Source: Hyphochytrium catenoides (taxonomy: Eukaryota; Sar; Hyphochytriomycetes; Hyphochytriales; Hyphochytriaceae). From it: a stretch of 18,557 nt of DNA. Every line of letters starts with the position of its first letter. Within the stretch, counting starts at the first letter, position 1. Both the position numbers and the translations under genes were made by a program. Location of the stretch: the NCBI GenBank assembly GCA_900088475.1, contig FLMG01000896.1, positions 18,496 to 37,052 of the forward strand, written 5' to 3'. A model generated the notes under the pieces. That model did no database searches and had not been told where the DNA came from. It was given only the letters and a program-made list of their open reading frames with translations. Positions 8,301 to 17,246 of the stretch are shown here, one piece after another.

Positions 8301-11300
8301 ATATAGTTAACCATTACGCCAAGAGCGAGCAGAGACATTATACTGCAGAAGCAATGGACTTGCCATATTTCTCCTGGAACTCGGGAGTCCCTTCCAGAAA
8401 CTCCAAACCCGGATGGAACCTGAGCAGGTCTGGAGAAAGACGATAAGAGCGGACGGCAATTATGTACGGAGGGGATCAGTTTCAAGCAAGCATCATCACA
8501 TAACCAGCACGAAAATGGAAAGCGATCAGAGCAAGAACATTGATTGAAAAGAACGAAAGAGAACGTGTGACCAAAGATCTTGGTATTCAGACAGCGCGAA
8601 CATGGACTCGTCATCACTCACCTTGGAGAAAGGGCAGGAGATCCTCTCTAAGTATCCTATCATTCTCCACCTGCTTTACCTACAGGCAGGCAGTCGAGTA
8701 AGACTAGGCAATAAGACAACAGTTTGAGAGACAAGGACAAGACGCGCATCAAGAGGGATCGCTAGTTTAGACGTCTTTATGCCCTTACCTGGCGGAAGAA
8801 TCGTTCTATCCTGTCATAAGGAGCAATCTCGTTCATCCAGAACCTATGTGACAACAGATGAGGTGAGGATGTCAGCAGTCTTTCATTTCGCTAAACATTT
8901 CGCTAAACAGGACCACGAGAGGGCGTAGGAGAGTTAAGGCCAAGGCGAAGGTAAACATCCCAAGAGAACAGAGAGAGATAAGGAACATGGAAGTAGCAAA
9001 GGAAAGTAATGTCGAGAGGTTAGAGTCGTGCGCTGCGAGCAGCTTTCCAGTGACTAACTCACTTCTGAAAGACTGAAAGAGTGACCCTGGCGTCTCCCAG
9101 GCTTTGACCTTCAGTGCCGAGCGTAGGAGAAGTGATAGAATCTAAAAAGCGATGAGAACGCATCCAAATGGACACGGAGAGAGAAGCCAGTGCAGAGAAT
9201 ATAGATGAAAAGGAAAGTCTTGATCAGTGGAGAGTCCTAATCAGTGGAGGGTTTGGAGCGCGACACTAAAGACAGTGATCACACAGAAAGGAGGGAAGAA
9301 TGTGGAAGGGTAGCTCAAGGGCTTTACCAGACTTAGGTCTTTTACCAGCCGGCATTAGGGAGCCATAGTAGGTGACTATTCGGCGGAACAATGGGGCATT
9401 GAAGAAAGATGGAAAGCCGCAGAGGTCCTTCGTAACTGGCACCTGAGCGAAAGTTAGTGAAAGAGAGACGATCAGAGAGAAAGGGCGGAAATAGGAGCGA
9501 CTGAAAGTGAGAGAGAGAGTGTGTGTGCGTGAGAGAGAGAGAGAGAAGAGAGAGATCGCCGAGCCGTTTACAAGGATGGAAGTGACACCATAACCGAGGT
9601 CAGATGGCGGATGTATATGTGGAGAACCTCTCGGAGCAATTGAACAGGTGCGCGACGACGAGAGAAGAGCGAGAGTCAAAGTACTATAGAGAAGTAAGTG
9701 TAGTGATGCACAGGGAAGTCAGCATCAAGAACCTGAGCAGCAGCACGAGCAGTAAGACTAGAGCTGAGGCAGACAAGAGCTCGGTAGAAGAGGGTAGCAC
9801 AGGCCATCTGTTACCATGTCGTCCACCTTGAGCCCGTCCGGATGCTTTTCAAACTTGGCCATGATATCACTCTAGCAGGGAAGGGGGGAAAAAGGAAGGC
9901 TCGTAAGGTCCAAGGAGAACTAGAAGAAGGCTCTTGATACTTCTAGTCTGTCTCTTTCTCAATCTACACATTTCGCTTTCCTCCCTCTCAACAGCCTAAG
10001 GCTACCTCCATCCTCTCTCTGTCGTTCTCCTCTGTTTGTCGTCCTTGTTCCTCCCTCTCCCTTCCTCATTTCTGCTAGCTCTGTCTCCTCTTGATTTTCT
10101 GACTTTCTGTCAGGTGTCCCTGAAGTTTCTCTCCTCCCTTCGTCACGCTTCTGGCCAGACTCCTTACCTTCCTATTCTCCCATGAGTCTCCCGGAATAGG
10201 CTTTCCTCGTCCTCTGCTGGGCTTTCCCGGAGTGTAGAAGGGTGGCACTGTCAGATCCTTTTGCTGGGCCTAAAGAGTGAGAACGGAATCCCTCCGTAAG
10301 AGAAGCAAGACCTCTCCATTTCAATGGCTCCTCGTTCTTGGAAGCTATTCACTGAATGCAATGACTCCTCTTTGGCCCAGCTTCCTCGCGTTCCCCCTCA
10401 TACGTCCTCCCTTGAACTGTCGAAATCAACACTTACGGCGTGGTTCATTGTCTATCGTCTCCTCCCGGTTCGCGCTGAATTCCCCACCCCACCGACATCA
10501 TCCTGACCTCACAGCGTCTCGCATAACTCCCATTCTTCCACCATCCTAAGCTTCGCCTGGTTCTCTTTTCTAAGCTTTTCTCTCCCTTCACTGTATGCAC
10601 AGCACCTGGACAGAGAGAGCCGCTGCCGCCGAGGGTAAGACGTCGGGTCCGGTCACGCTCTTAGCAGCGCTAGGCGTGAGAGGACTGGGTGTATCGGTAG
10701 GAGAATGGAGCTCCATAGCAGACAGCTCCATCTCTGACACGTCCTTCTGAGAAAAAGAGAGGCGGACAGTGGACAAAGGGCTGAGAAGGCGTAATATACA
10801 GAGCAGCGTACAGGACAGAAGTAGCAAATGCAGGCAACAAGTTGACCCGTCAGAAGGCGTATAAGCCTAGTAATCGGAGCGCAGACTAGCACCGCATAAT
10901 AAGGGAACAAAGGCAGGTATGGAGTGGAGACCAACAGGAAGAGGTACGCCTCAGTCTCAAGCCTAGCAAAGTCAGGCGAGACGATGGAAGGAGCAGCTGC
11001 TTACATCCATCAGGAACCTCCTCTGGCTGGCTACGAGGCCATTATAATCTGCTTCACGAAGCGAGACGCAGAAGAAGAGAGAGAGAGGAGCCTTAGTCGA
11101 GAAGCTCTCCCAGGTGTCACTTTCGCTTTTCTACCTCCCCCAGGTTCATCTTCCTCTCTCGTTTTTCTATCTGTCTCTAAGTGTCTTCTTTTCCTTTCCC
11201 TCTAAGTATCGCTGACCTAGTTCAATCTTTTTTCTGCTGACAGGAGAGCGAGGTGAGCGCGGAGGAGGAGACTGCTTGGTTATTCGTGGTGAGGCTTTCC

Positions 11301-11853
11301 CAGTAGGCGACGCTGAGTGCATGACACTGTGGATGCCTGGAGAGGTTGGGATCTCCAGACCCCGTCCGCTCTTCAGATCTTCAACATACGAGCGGACAAG
11401 TTCCTGGCAGGCCAAGGGAAAGAGAGGAGGGAGAGCCGAGTGTCAGGACGTCAAAGAGCCTCTCCCGTGCCAGTGATAATTGCAGTCAAAGATAGGGAAG
11501 AAGAGAGGAAGGCAGACGGGTAGACCTTCAAGGATAAAGACCAGAAGGAAAGGAAAGTGATGGCCAAAAGACAGGAGCCGTCAGAGCAGAACTCTCAGCT
11601 TTCTCTCTCCTCTTCATCAGCTGAGTACCTGCGTCTCAGGCAGAGCAACCCAGTGCAGAAAGAGCTCTTCAAGCTTCATTCTGGCGGGCAAATAGTTCTC
11701 TATGGCTCCTGACCAGCCCTTCGCTCCCCCGCCGACGCTACTCTCGCCGGTTGATGGCCTCCCTCCGTCATCTCCGACCGGCGTGATGACCATCGCGGAT
11801 TCCCCTTCCGACTGGGAGAGGACCGAGGTATCGATCCTCAATTTCCCTTCCAT
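5357..11853 (-). CDS. PPP2R3: PP2A regulatory subunit B'' (EF-hand, PPP2R3 family)
   Basis: Calcium-binding regulatory subunit that targets the PP2A core enzyme. Eighteen exons, 5' to 3': 11853-11629, 11403-11217, 11048-11005, 10746-10606, 10269-10168, 9871-9815, 9442-9328, 9141-9063, 8843-8789, 8679-8622, 8429-8364, 8167-8034, 7634-7568, 7294-7130, 6756-6570, 6456-6277, 5905-5838 and 5475-5357; 2049 nt, 682 aa, phase kept throughout. Residues 1-200 are mostly Ser/Pro-rich with a [15 protein letters not shown] helix. Then come VPPFYTPGK (about 208-216), [12 protein letters not shown], the [18 protein letters not shown] block, and [12 protein letters not shown] with a degenerate EF-like loop. 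Two canonical EF-hand loops follow: [12 protein letters not shown] (442-453) and [12 protein letters not shown] (521-532). [11 protein letters not shown] and [10 protein letters not shown] are the usual C-terminal signatures, before an acidic tail with SSEDEE. The frame stays open upstream of the chosen ATG to an acceptor-like CCAG at 11870, so an extra 5' exon is possible. Confidence 0.93.
6848..6935. repeat. GAAA/GA-rich purine tract in PP2A B'' intron 14
   Basis: Imperfect AAGAGAGAGAAGG and GAAAGAAA units make this almost pure purine on the plus strand, hence pyrimidine on the sense strand of the gene. Charged Lys/Arg/Glu ORFs read from it on the plus strand are artefacts of the repeat. 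Confidence 0.8.
8168..8363 (-). other. Non-canonical GC-AG intron in the PP2A B'' gene
   Basis: This 196-nt intron 11 starts with GCAAGT, the usual extended consensus of GC donors, and ends in GCGTACAG. It is needed for the reading frame: it joins TAT-G to CT-GTG-ACA and gives [15 protein letters not shown], the expected family sequence. The nearby GT donor (GCA|GTATAA) would lead straight into CTG-TGA, a stop. All other introns I could place in the four assigned genes begin with GT. Confidence 0.85.
8884..8907. repeat. Short tandem repeat, two 12-bp units
   Basis: CATTTCGCTAAA occurs twice back to back in intron 8 of the PP2A B'' gene. It probably arose by replication slippage; I see no function. 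Confidence 0.85.
9505..9555. repeat. GA/GT microsatellite in PP2A B'' intron 6
   Basis: GA units interrupted by a short GTGTGTG block lie in the intron upstream of exon 7. On the sense strand this is a CT/CA tract, about 65 bases from the acceptor. Confidence 0.75.
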
Positions 11854-11883
11854 TGTGCTGCTGCCTTCACTGGAGTAGATTTG

Positions 11884-11968
11884 AGAAAAAGAAAGAAAGA
11901 AAGAAAGAAAGAGACAGAGAGGAAGAGAGAGACAGAGAGAGAAGAGAGAAAAGAGAGAGAAGAGACAG
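11884..11968. repeat. (GAAA)n and GA-rich tract
   Basis: Seven or so AAAG units followed by GAGAGACAGA-type repeats. Read on the minus strand it is a long pyrimidine tract directly upstream of a CAG acceptor-like site before the PP2A B'' start exon. Confidence 0.85.
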
Positions 11969-12374
11969 GGAGAAGTATCCTCCAAACGAGCGAGAGCTGG
12001 GCGGTTTGGAACTGATCACAAGATAGAGAGCCTCGCTCTTAGCTGTTGGCCGTCCTTAAGGGCTTCAGGCAGCAAGAGAAGAGGAGCTGGACCGAATGGC
12101 GCGGATATGTTGTGGCGAAATAAAGGCGACAACGAGCTCTGGAGAAGAGGACAAGAGGGAGGAACCCCAGACCGAGAGAGAGCTTGGAACTATGCCGATG
12201 GAGAAGCGACAGAGCCAATCTGATCGGGAGGAGAGACGAGGACGGAAGAGCTACTCATAGAAAGGCAATAGGAAGGACATAGGAGTGAGTCTCTGTGAAG
12301 AGAAGAACGATATGCACTGCTCCAGAAGAGAGGGAGGCAAACGAGAGAGAAAAATAGAGGGAGGGAGGAGACAG

Positions 12375-12378
<4 letters not shown>

Positions 12379-12428
<50 letters not shown>
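12379..12428. repeat. (GA)25 microsatellite
   Basis: An uninterrupted dinucleotide GA run of 50 bases, the longest perfect microsatellite in the window. It is flanked by more GA-rich sequence. It should be highly polymorphic and could adopt triplex DNA. Confidence 0.97.
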
Positions 12429-12429
<1 letters not shown>

Positions 12430-12524
12430 GATGGAAGGTAGGAGGGAGAGGTATCAGAAGGAGGATGGCAGAAACCACAGCAAAGATCAGGGCCATCCGC
12501 AAGCTGACAATTGACTCCACTCCA

Positions 12525-12697
12525 AATTGACAATATGCCTGGTTTACAGAGTGGTTACTCTGAATCAAAGCGTATTTATTCTGTAATCAGAACAGTTATC
12601 ATTGGCGTATCTCAGAATAAATGCGGCAACTTCATAGTTATTGCCAACTCTGATCGCCTTTCTTGACACAGAGTATAATTGGCATAAAATGTCAATT
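12525..12697. mobile_element. Palindromic AT-rich island, MITE-like
   Basis: Outer arms AATTGACAATATGCC (12525-12539) and GGCATAAAATGTCAATT (12681-12697) are imperfect inverted repeats. Inside, ATTTATTCTG (12574-12583) faces its exact complement CAGAATAAAT (12613-12622). There is also a perfect small hairpin, CAGAGT-GGTT-ACTCTG, at 12547-12562. The block is AT-rich between a GA microsatellite and a GC-rich stretch. Size and structure fit a non-autonomous inverted-repeat element. I could not find clear target-site duplications, and only one copy is visible, so mobility is unproven. Confidence 0.4.
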
Positions 12698-12718
12698 AAG
12701 GAGCACACAGTGTAAATT

Positions 12719-13203
12719 TACAGTTGTCAAGGTGCTGGGCTTGTACAAAGGACAGCGGCAGTCTGTGGTGCCCGCCGGGCCAGCTGGATCTTCAAGGTTC
12801 AAGCTTCATCGGCAATCCATCGGCAGGACGCTGATCTTCAACACTCTCCCCGCTGGGAGGAGCAGGCAGGCACCTTTGCCCTTGTTATCGCGGCAGGAGT
12901 CCTGCTCGGCCGTCGGTATATCCTCCCCGGTCAATGTCAGGTAGCCAGTTGCCGCGTAGGTTGTTGGTCAGGGTTGTGTCCTCCGCATACTCGTTAGAAC
13001 TCTGTACTCAATGACGCAAGCTTTCTCCCTAGCAGCCAACAATTGACCGGTTGCCAATCTTTGGGCCTTGCCGCAGTGATAAAAGAGGTTTGCAGTGCAT
13101 AAACAAGAAGCCGAGATCATGTTGGCAAGATGCGGGCAAAGCGACAGGGAAGATCGCACTTCCTCAGAAGAGCATCGCTTGGCCAGAAAGAAGCAATAAA
13201 TAG
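12719..13203 (+). CDS. Possible small membrane protein gene, incomplete
   Basis: A GC-rich block with an open plus-strand frame from about 12719. It encodes a hydrophobic segment, GTFALVIAAGVLLG (12869-12910), followed by basic residues, a typical single membrane span. A donor-like CAG|GTAGCC lies at 12940/12941 and a good acceptor (CTTTCTCCCTAG) ends at 13032. Splicing them keeps phase, and the frame then runs to TAG at 13201-13203, overlapping an AATAAA at 13195-13200. No ATG is found in the first exon, so an upstream exon would be needed. One frame over, and on the minus strand, ORFs are also open (for example - strand 12968-13120), so strand and frame are not certain. I recognise no family. 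Confidence 0.25.
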
Positions 13204-13223
13204 AGAAAAGTGTCAGTTAGTGC

Positions 13224-13229
13224 TTTAAT
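13224..13229 (-). terminator. Candidate poly(A) signal of the HECT gene
   Basis: The minus strand reads ATTAAA 53 bases after the HECT stop codon, a common variant of AATAAA and at a sensible distance. Confidence 0.45.
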
Positions 13230-13282
13230 ATAATAATATGCTGATTAGCCCTCTGTGTCTCTTCAACATTGTTCGGTCTGCC

Positions 13283-16200
13283 TCACTCCATGCCGAAGCC
13301 CGTTGCCTCCATCTGGACCGCCAGTGTGAGATACTTCTTGAGTTCCTCCTTGCTGTCATAGGTTGGCAGGTCTATCCGATTAAAGCAAGTGTGAGACTGA
13401 GGGAATATACTTTGGCTCTTAGGGATCGAAGTGATGGTGAATCGCTGAATATTCCCATCACTTCCTTGCAAAACGCCAAAGCCCTGGATGGGCACCCGCG
13501 AAGTTCCTGTCACAAATTGTAGCAGCCTTGCCTTCTGCTCTTGGTCATATTCAGCGACCACCTCCCAAAACCAAGCGATGATAGGATGGTACCGCCCCTG
13601 CTGTGCATATGCACCTCCGTACTCCGTATGTGAGATCCAGTCTTCCATGTTAATGTTGGGCAGACCGCACATAAGTAGCTCGAGCTCCTGGAAGTCAAAG
13701 ACCGAAAGAAGAGGTAGAGGCAGAACCTCATAGAAGCCAGACAGGAAGGCCGTGAGTTGAGGCTTGATCCTCCTGAGCATCCGGTACTCCAACATCAGCA
13801 AAATGTACTCATCAAAGTTCTCGTTGACCACATCGGTGTCCAAGCCCTTGTCCTTTAACTCCACGACCTGTGTGAGGCCCAAATGCTGCTCTACAACGGT
13901 AAAGTCTAGACAGCAGATGGAGACGTCCTCAAGCTCTGACATCTTCTTCAGCCCTTCGTACGTCTCATGGTCCACATACTCAAGGTCCGCAATGCTGATG
14001 GGCCACGCCAGGAGATGTTTGTACAGAGGGAGCGCTAGATGGGCCTTGATGATCTGCTGGTCTGAAAAAGAGACACGCCAAAGTGAGACAGCGGACACAG
14101 AAATGCTGTCTTTCTTCATTAATAGCTGGGACCAAGCCAAGGAAAGACTTTCTAAAGGGCGAGGAAATCTATCTCCTCCTTCCTTTGTAGGTCAGTGAAG
14201 ACAGGAGACAAGAGACAAAGAGGTGAGAGAGGGAGAGAGAGACATTCGTCACACCTAAGAGCTGACAGCAAACTATGGAGAGCAAAACTTGAGGAAACAA
14301 GCAGTACAGGGAATGCTAGAGGGACTTTAGCCTTCCTTACCAAAAAGCGCCTTTGCCATCAATCGTCCTGCAAAATGGAAGTATCGGAGATGCTCATCAT
14401 TGCCGTAGGCGCCAGAGGCTGGGTTGATCTGCATGCTCATTTGGTCCACACTTCCATACTGAAACAATGTGAAGTCAGGGTTAAAGAGCTGCTCCGTGAC
14501 TAGCTCATAGAACTCTCGGGTCACTCCGCCTGCATCCAGCGCAGGCTCCCCGACGAACTCAAACTTGAAGATCTTTCGCATATCTTCTACTGGGACAGAC
14601 TCAAACGCCTGCGGAGAAGGAAGTGTGAGCGCAAGATGGAAGTGAATGTCCCAACCTCCTGGCAAGCCTATAAACTACTCATTTCTGATATGTCCTATCT
14701 CTCTGCCCTTTATACTACTGCTCCACTTCCAATCCACTGCACATCCCGTTGTCACTTGTCAGAGCTGTTTGTCTTTGCATAACCGCTTTCCTTATCTCAC
14801 CTGCATGGCGTCATCTAAAAGAAACTGCCTCCGCACTGTTATTCTCATATGTCCTTCCTCCCAGGGAACCCGTAGATCTTCAACCTGTGCCCGGAACCAG
14901 TCCAACTTCTTTTTGAAAGGATGTGACATCGCTCTTGTAAGGTCCCCAAGAGTGAAATTCAGGTCGGGAATAGTGGGTTCCAGAGAAAAGTCTGGAGCTT
15001 TGACCCACTGCAGTGTTCCGTCAGCAGCAAAGTCACGAACAAAGGCGTCTTTAGGGAGAGTAGCCCCTCTGTCGAACACTCCGGAGCCTCGGCGGGAGAC
15101 TTGGCTGCTCTCTCTCTTATCATCCTCCTTCTCCTGCTTGACCCAATGAAGCTTGAGGTCGGACTGCAGCACTCGAACCCAGGCGTCTTTCTCGTACTTC
15201 AGCGCTATGCCCATAGTCTTTGCTATATCTTCAATGTTCGTGTTGTCATCCTCAGTGCCGCTTGCAGACGGCGCTCTTGGAAGCTGGAAACGAATAGTCT
15301 GGCCGGGTCTGACTCCAGGCGGACAGGTGACCATCACTCTCTGTCCATTCGCCATCAGCGCGAAGGGCTGACCGGGTCTAACTCCTGCCGGAACCTGCAC
15401 CATAAAGGTCTGCATAGGCTGCACCGAGGCATTACTTCTATCTCTATTCTGATTCTGCGTCAAGTTGACCACAATCCGGACTTGTGAGCCTGGATTCGCC
15501 CCAGCCGGACAGGTCACAAGCATCTGCTGTCCATTAGGCATTATGACAGGAAACTGCTGCCCAGGGAAGACGCCGGCAGGGACTGTCACCATAAACGCTT
15601 GCTGCTGGGGTAGCCGTGCCCCTCCGGAGGTCCGGCTTTGATTAGAAAGTCGGACCATAATCTGACTGCCGGGTCGCGCTGTGGGCGGACATGTGACCAT
15701 CAGCCGTTGACCATTGGCGATGACAGAGAACTGCTGTCCTGGTCTGACGCCATACGGAACAGTCACGTATAGCTGTTGAGATTGCGGTGGTCTGTTCGGC
15801 TGCACAGAGTACGCGCCAGGGGATTGACTCTGCTGACTGGTTCTATAAGTCAAAGACATGGTCAGACAAGTCAAAAATCAAAGACGAACTTCTTTAGGCA
15901 CCTCAATGGCCAAGAAAGGGGCCATGACGACCTCAAGAAATAAAGAGCCCTAGAATGACTTTAAACAGATAAAGAGGGATTGTAACATAGAAACAGAGAA
16001 GGACACCCATATCCCGCCCACTGATGTTGAATAGTGAAAGATTGATGCGGGAAATGAGGAGACGACGGACGAAGAGTGATTGAAATTGGAGGGGTAACGA
16101 AAGGCGATCAGGCCAACAAGAGAACACGATCCACCAAGATAGAGGGCCAAGAGTGATAGGATCGCAGATAAAAAGAGTTAGAGCACTACGTCAGACTCAT

Positions 16201-16879
16201 AGAACCAACTGATAGGAAGACATAAGGATGATGTGACTGGCTCCAGAAGACAACGTCATTCATGAGGAGGAAAGTACGACGAGAAAGAGGAAAAGAGCGG
16301 TAACGACAAGCCGAAGATCGTCCCCTCCTACCTGTTGCGTGGAATTCGTGGATGACCTTGACTGGAGCTCTGAGGTACCGGTGGGACATGAGGTGGGGAA
16401 GGTGTAGGCACTGCGGGTGGCCGCGGAGCTGAGCTCCCCGCAGGACTGGCGGAGAAAGGGGGCATGTGAGGGGAAGGGTTTGAGTGTAAAGAGCCGCCAG
16501 GAGGGTTATGTGCTCCTGGGTACTGATATACACTGCGCCCTGGGCTTGGCGCAATGCCAAAGAGGTTGGCAGCGCTTCCTTGTGATGAAGTACTTGGCCC
16601 GCCACTAGCGCCTGCAGTGGAGACTCGGGACGGTCCGGGATGGTGACTCGGCCGAAACGTTCCTGAAGTTGTGAGAGACGACGGATTTAGCGCAGGGCTT
16701 GCTGAGCCGCTACCTCCTGTGGCAACGGACTGCCGACTAGAATGTGAATATGACTGCGTGGCTCCAGCAGGTCCAACCCTCCTATCAGGCCCATGAGGTC
16801 CGCTAGTATTAGGGGTCGGCGATGGTCCATTCTGGAGCCCGTAAACGTCGGTGGAGCCCTTGGAATCTTTGTTACCCAT
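13283..16879 (-). CDS. HECT-type E3 ubiquitin ligase with GPGQ repeats
   Basis: Transfers ubiquitin from an E2 through its own cysteine to substrates. Exons 5' to 3': 16879-16332, 15842-14801, 14608-14341 and 14061-13283; 878 aa, phase kept, GT-AG introns of 489, 192 and 279 nt. The start ATG follows an in-frame TGA at 16919-16921. Residues 1-6, MGNKDS, form a classic N-myristoylation signal, suggesting membrane attachment. About 7-200 is Ser/Pro/Gly-rich and probably disordered. Three repeats of about 45 residues (206-248, 264-310, 328-370) follow the pattern VP-GV-PGQ-F-NGQ-VTCP-PG. Two KDA-VR-D-L-WVK motifs lie at 401-418 and 447-464. The HECT domain spans about 515-878: ITVRRQFLLDDAM, LDAGGVTREFY, ELELLMCGLP, LLQFVTGTSRVP and SHTCFNRIDLP with catalytic Cys845 (codon 13385-13387). 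The C-terminal tail is short and intact. HECT assignment certain; substrate unknown. Confidence 0.96.
15281..15775 (-). repeat. Three GPGQ-type protein repeats in the HECT ligase
   Basis: Coding repeats at 15775-15647, 15601-15461 and 15409-15281. Each has the order VP-x-GV-x-PGQ, NGQ, VTCP and PG-x-x-[IV]. They are separated by Gln/Asn/Ser-rich linkers of about 15-17 residues. The regular PGQ and NGQ turns suggest a small beta domain used for binding; the ligand is unknown. Confidence 0.9.
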
Positions 16880-16991
16880 CTGGACGGTCTCCCGAGCCGA
16901 CGCGCGATCAAATGATTTTCAGACAAGCACGTGTCTGTGACTATTCTTCGGACATCTGGAGAGAAGCTCTAAGCATAAGCTGCCAAGACTT
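16880..16991. promoter_or_regulatory. Short intergenic space, HECT 5' region
   Basis: Only 112 bases separate the HECT start codon from the divergent plus-strand ORF at 16992. If that ORF is real, this would be a shared bidirectional promoter. I see no TATA box. CCGTCCAG directly before the HECT ATG could also be a splice acceptor of a 5'-UTR intron. Confidence 0.3.
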
Positions 16992-17246
16992 ATGTCAGAT
17001 CTAAAAAGCTCTAGAAGATCAGATGGACGTCCTGTGGGAAATGTCCACTGCGCAGTGCGTGCTCTACGTATAGATCTCCAACCTATTACAAGCTGTCTCT
17101 CTGTCTCTTCCACCTCAAACTTAAGGAGCCTTCAAGAACAACAAAGTCTTGCACCAGTTATGGTAGCAGGGCCGCCAGATCGAGCTCTGTCTGAATCTGC
17201 AGACAAGCTTCAGATGGCAATGGCGCCGATGGAGACTGGGCCTTGA
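16992..17246 (+). CDS. Small ORF divergent from the HECT gene
   Basis: ATG to TGA, 84 codons, product starting MSDLKSSRRS and ending MAMAPMETGP. Composition is ordinary (Ser, Leu, Ala, Arg), with a possible helix LRSLQEQQSLAP in the middle. AATAAA lies 18 bases past the stop, at 17264-17269, which favours a transcript end here. A GTAAGT just after the stop could equally be a donor of a longer spliced gene read in another frame. I recognise no family. Confidence 0.3.
   Translation: MSDLKSSRRSDGRPVGNVHCAVRALRIDLQPITSCLSVSSTSNLRSLQEQQSLAPVMVAGPPDRALSESADKLQMAMAPMETGP

Larger units (their letters stand above)
11854..12524. other. Upstream region of the PP2A B'' gene, purine-rich repeats
   Basis: It probably contains the promoter and 5' UTR of the minus-strand PP2A B'' gene. 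The plus strand is strongly purine-rich with two microsatellites (listed separately). Plus-strand open frames here, including a 56-codon one from ATG 12096, encode only Arg/Glu/Ser-rich low-complexity sequence and are most likely repeat artefacts. On the minus strand, CTACTCCAG at 11870 with a long pyrimidine tract behind it looks like a splice acceptor, so part of this region may be a 5' intron. Confidence 0.5.

Noticed and set aside
10277-10549. Plus-strand ORF within PP2A B'' intron 4
   Set aside because: It lies in a pyrimidine-rich intron, has low-complexity Pro/Ser/Leu content, and the flanking exons join in phase without it.
12251-12568. Minus-strand ORF with a long Ser-Leu run, and its plus-strand Glu-Arg shadow
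   Set aside because: Both are translations of the (GA)25 microsatellite.
13764-14198. Plus-strand ORF of 144 codons
   Set aside because: Antisense shadow of the HECT catalytic exon, whose coding sense is beyond doubt.
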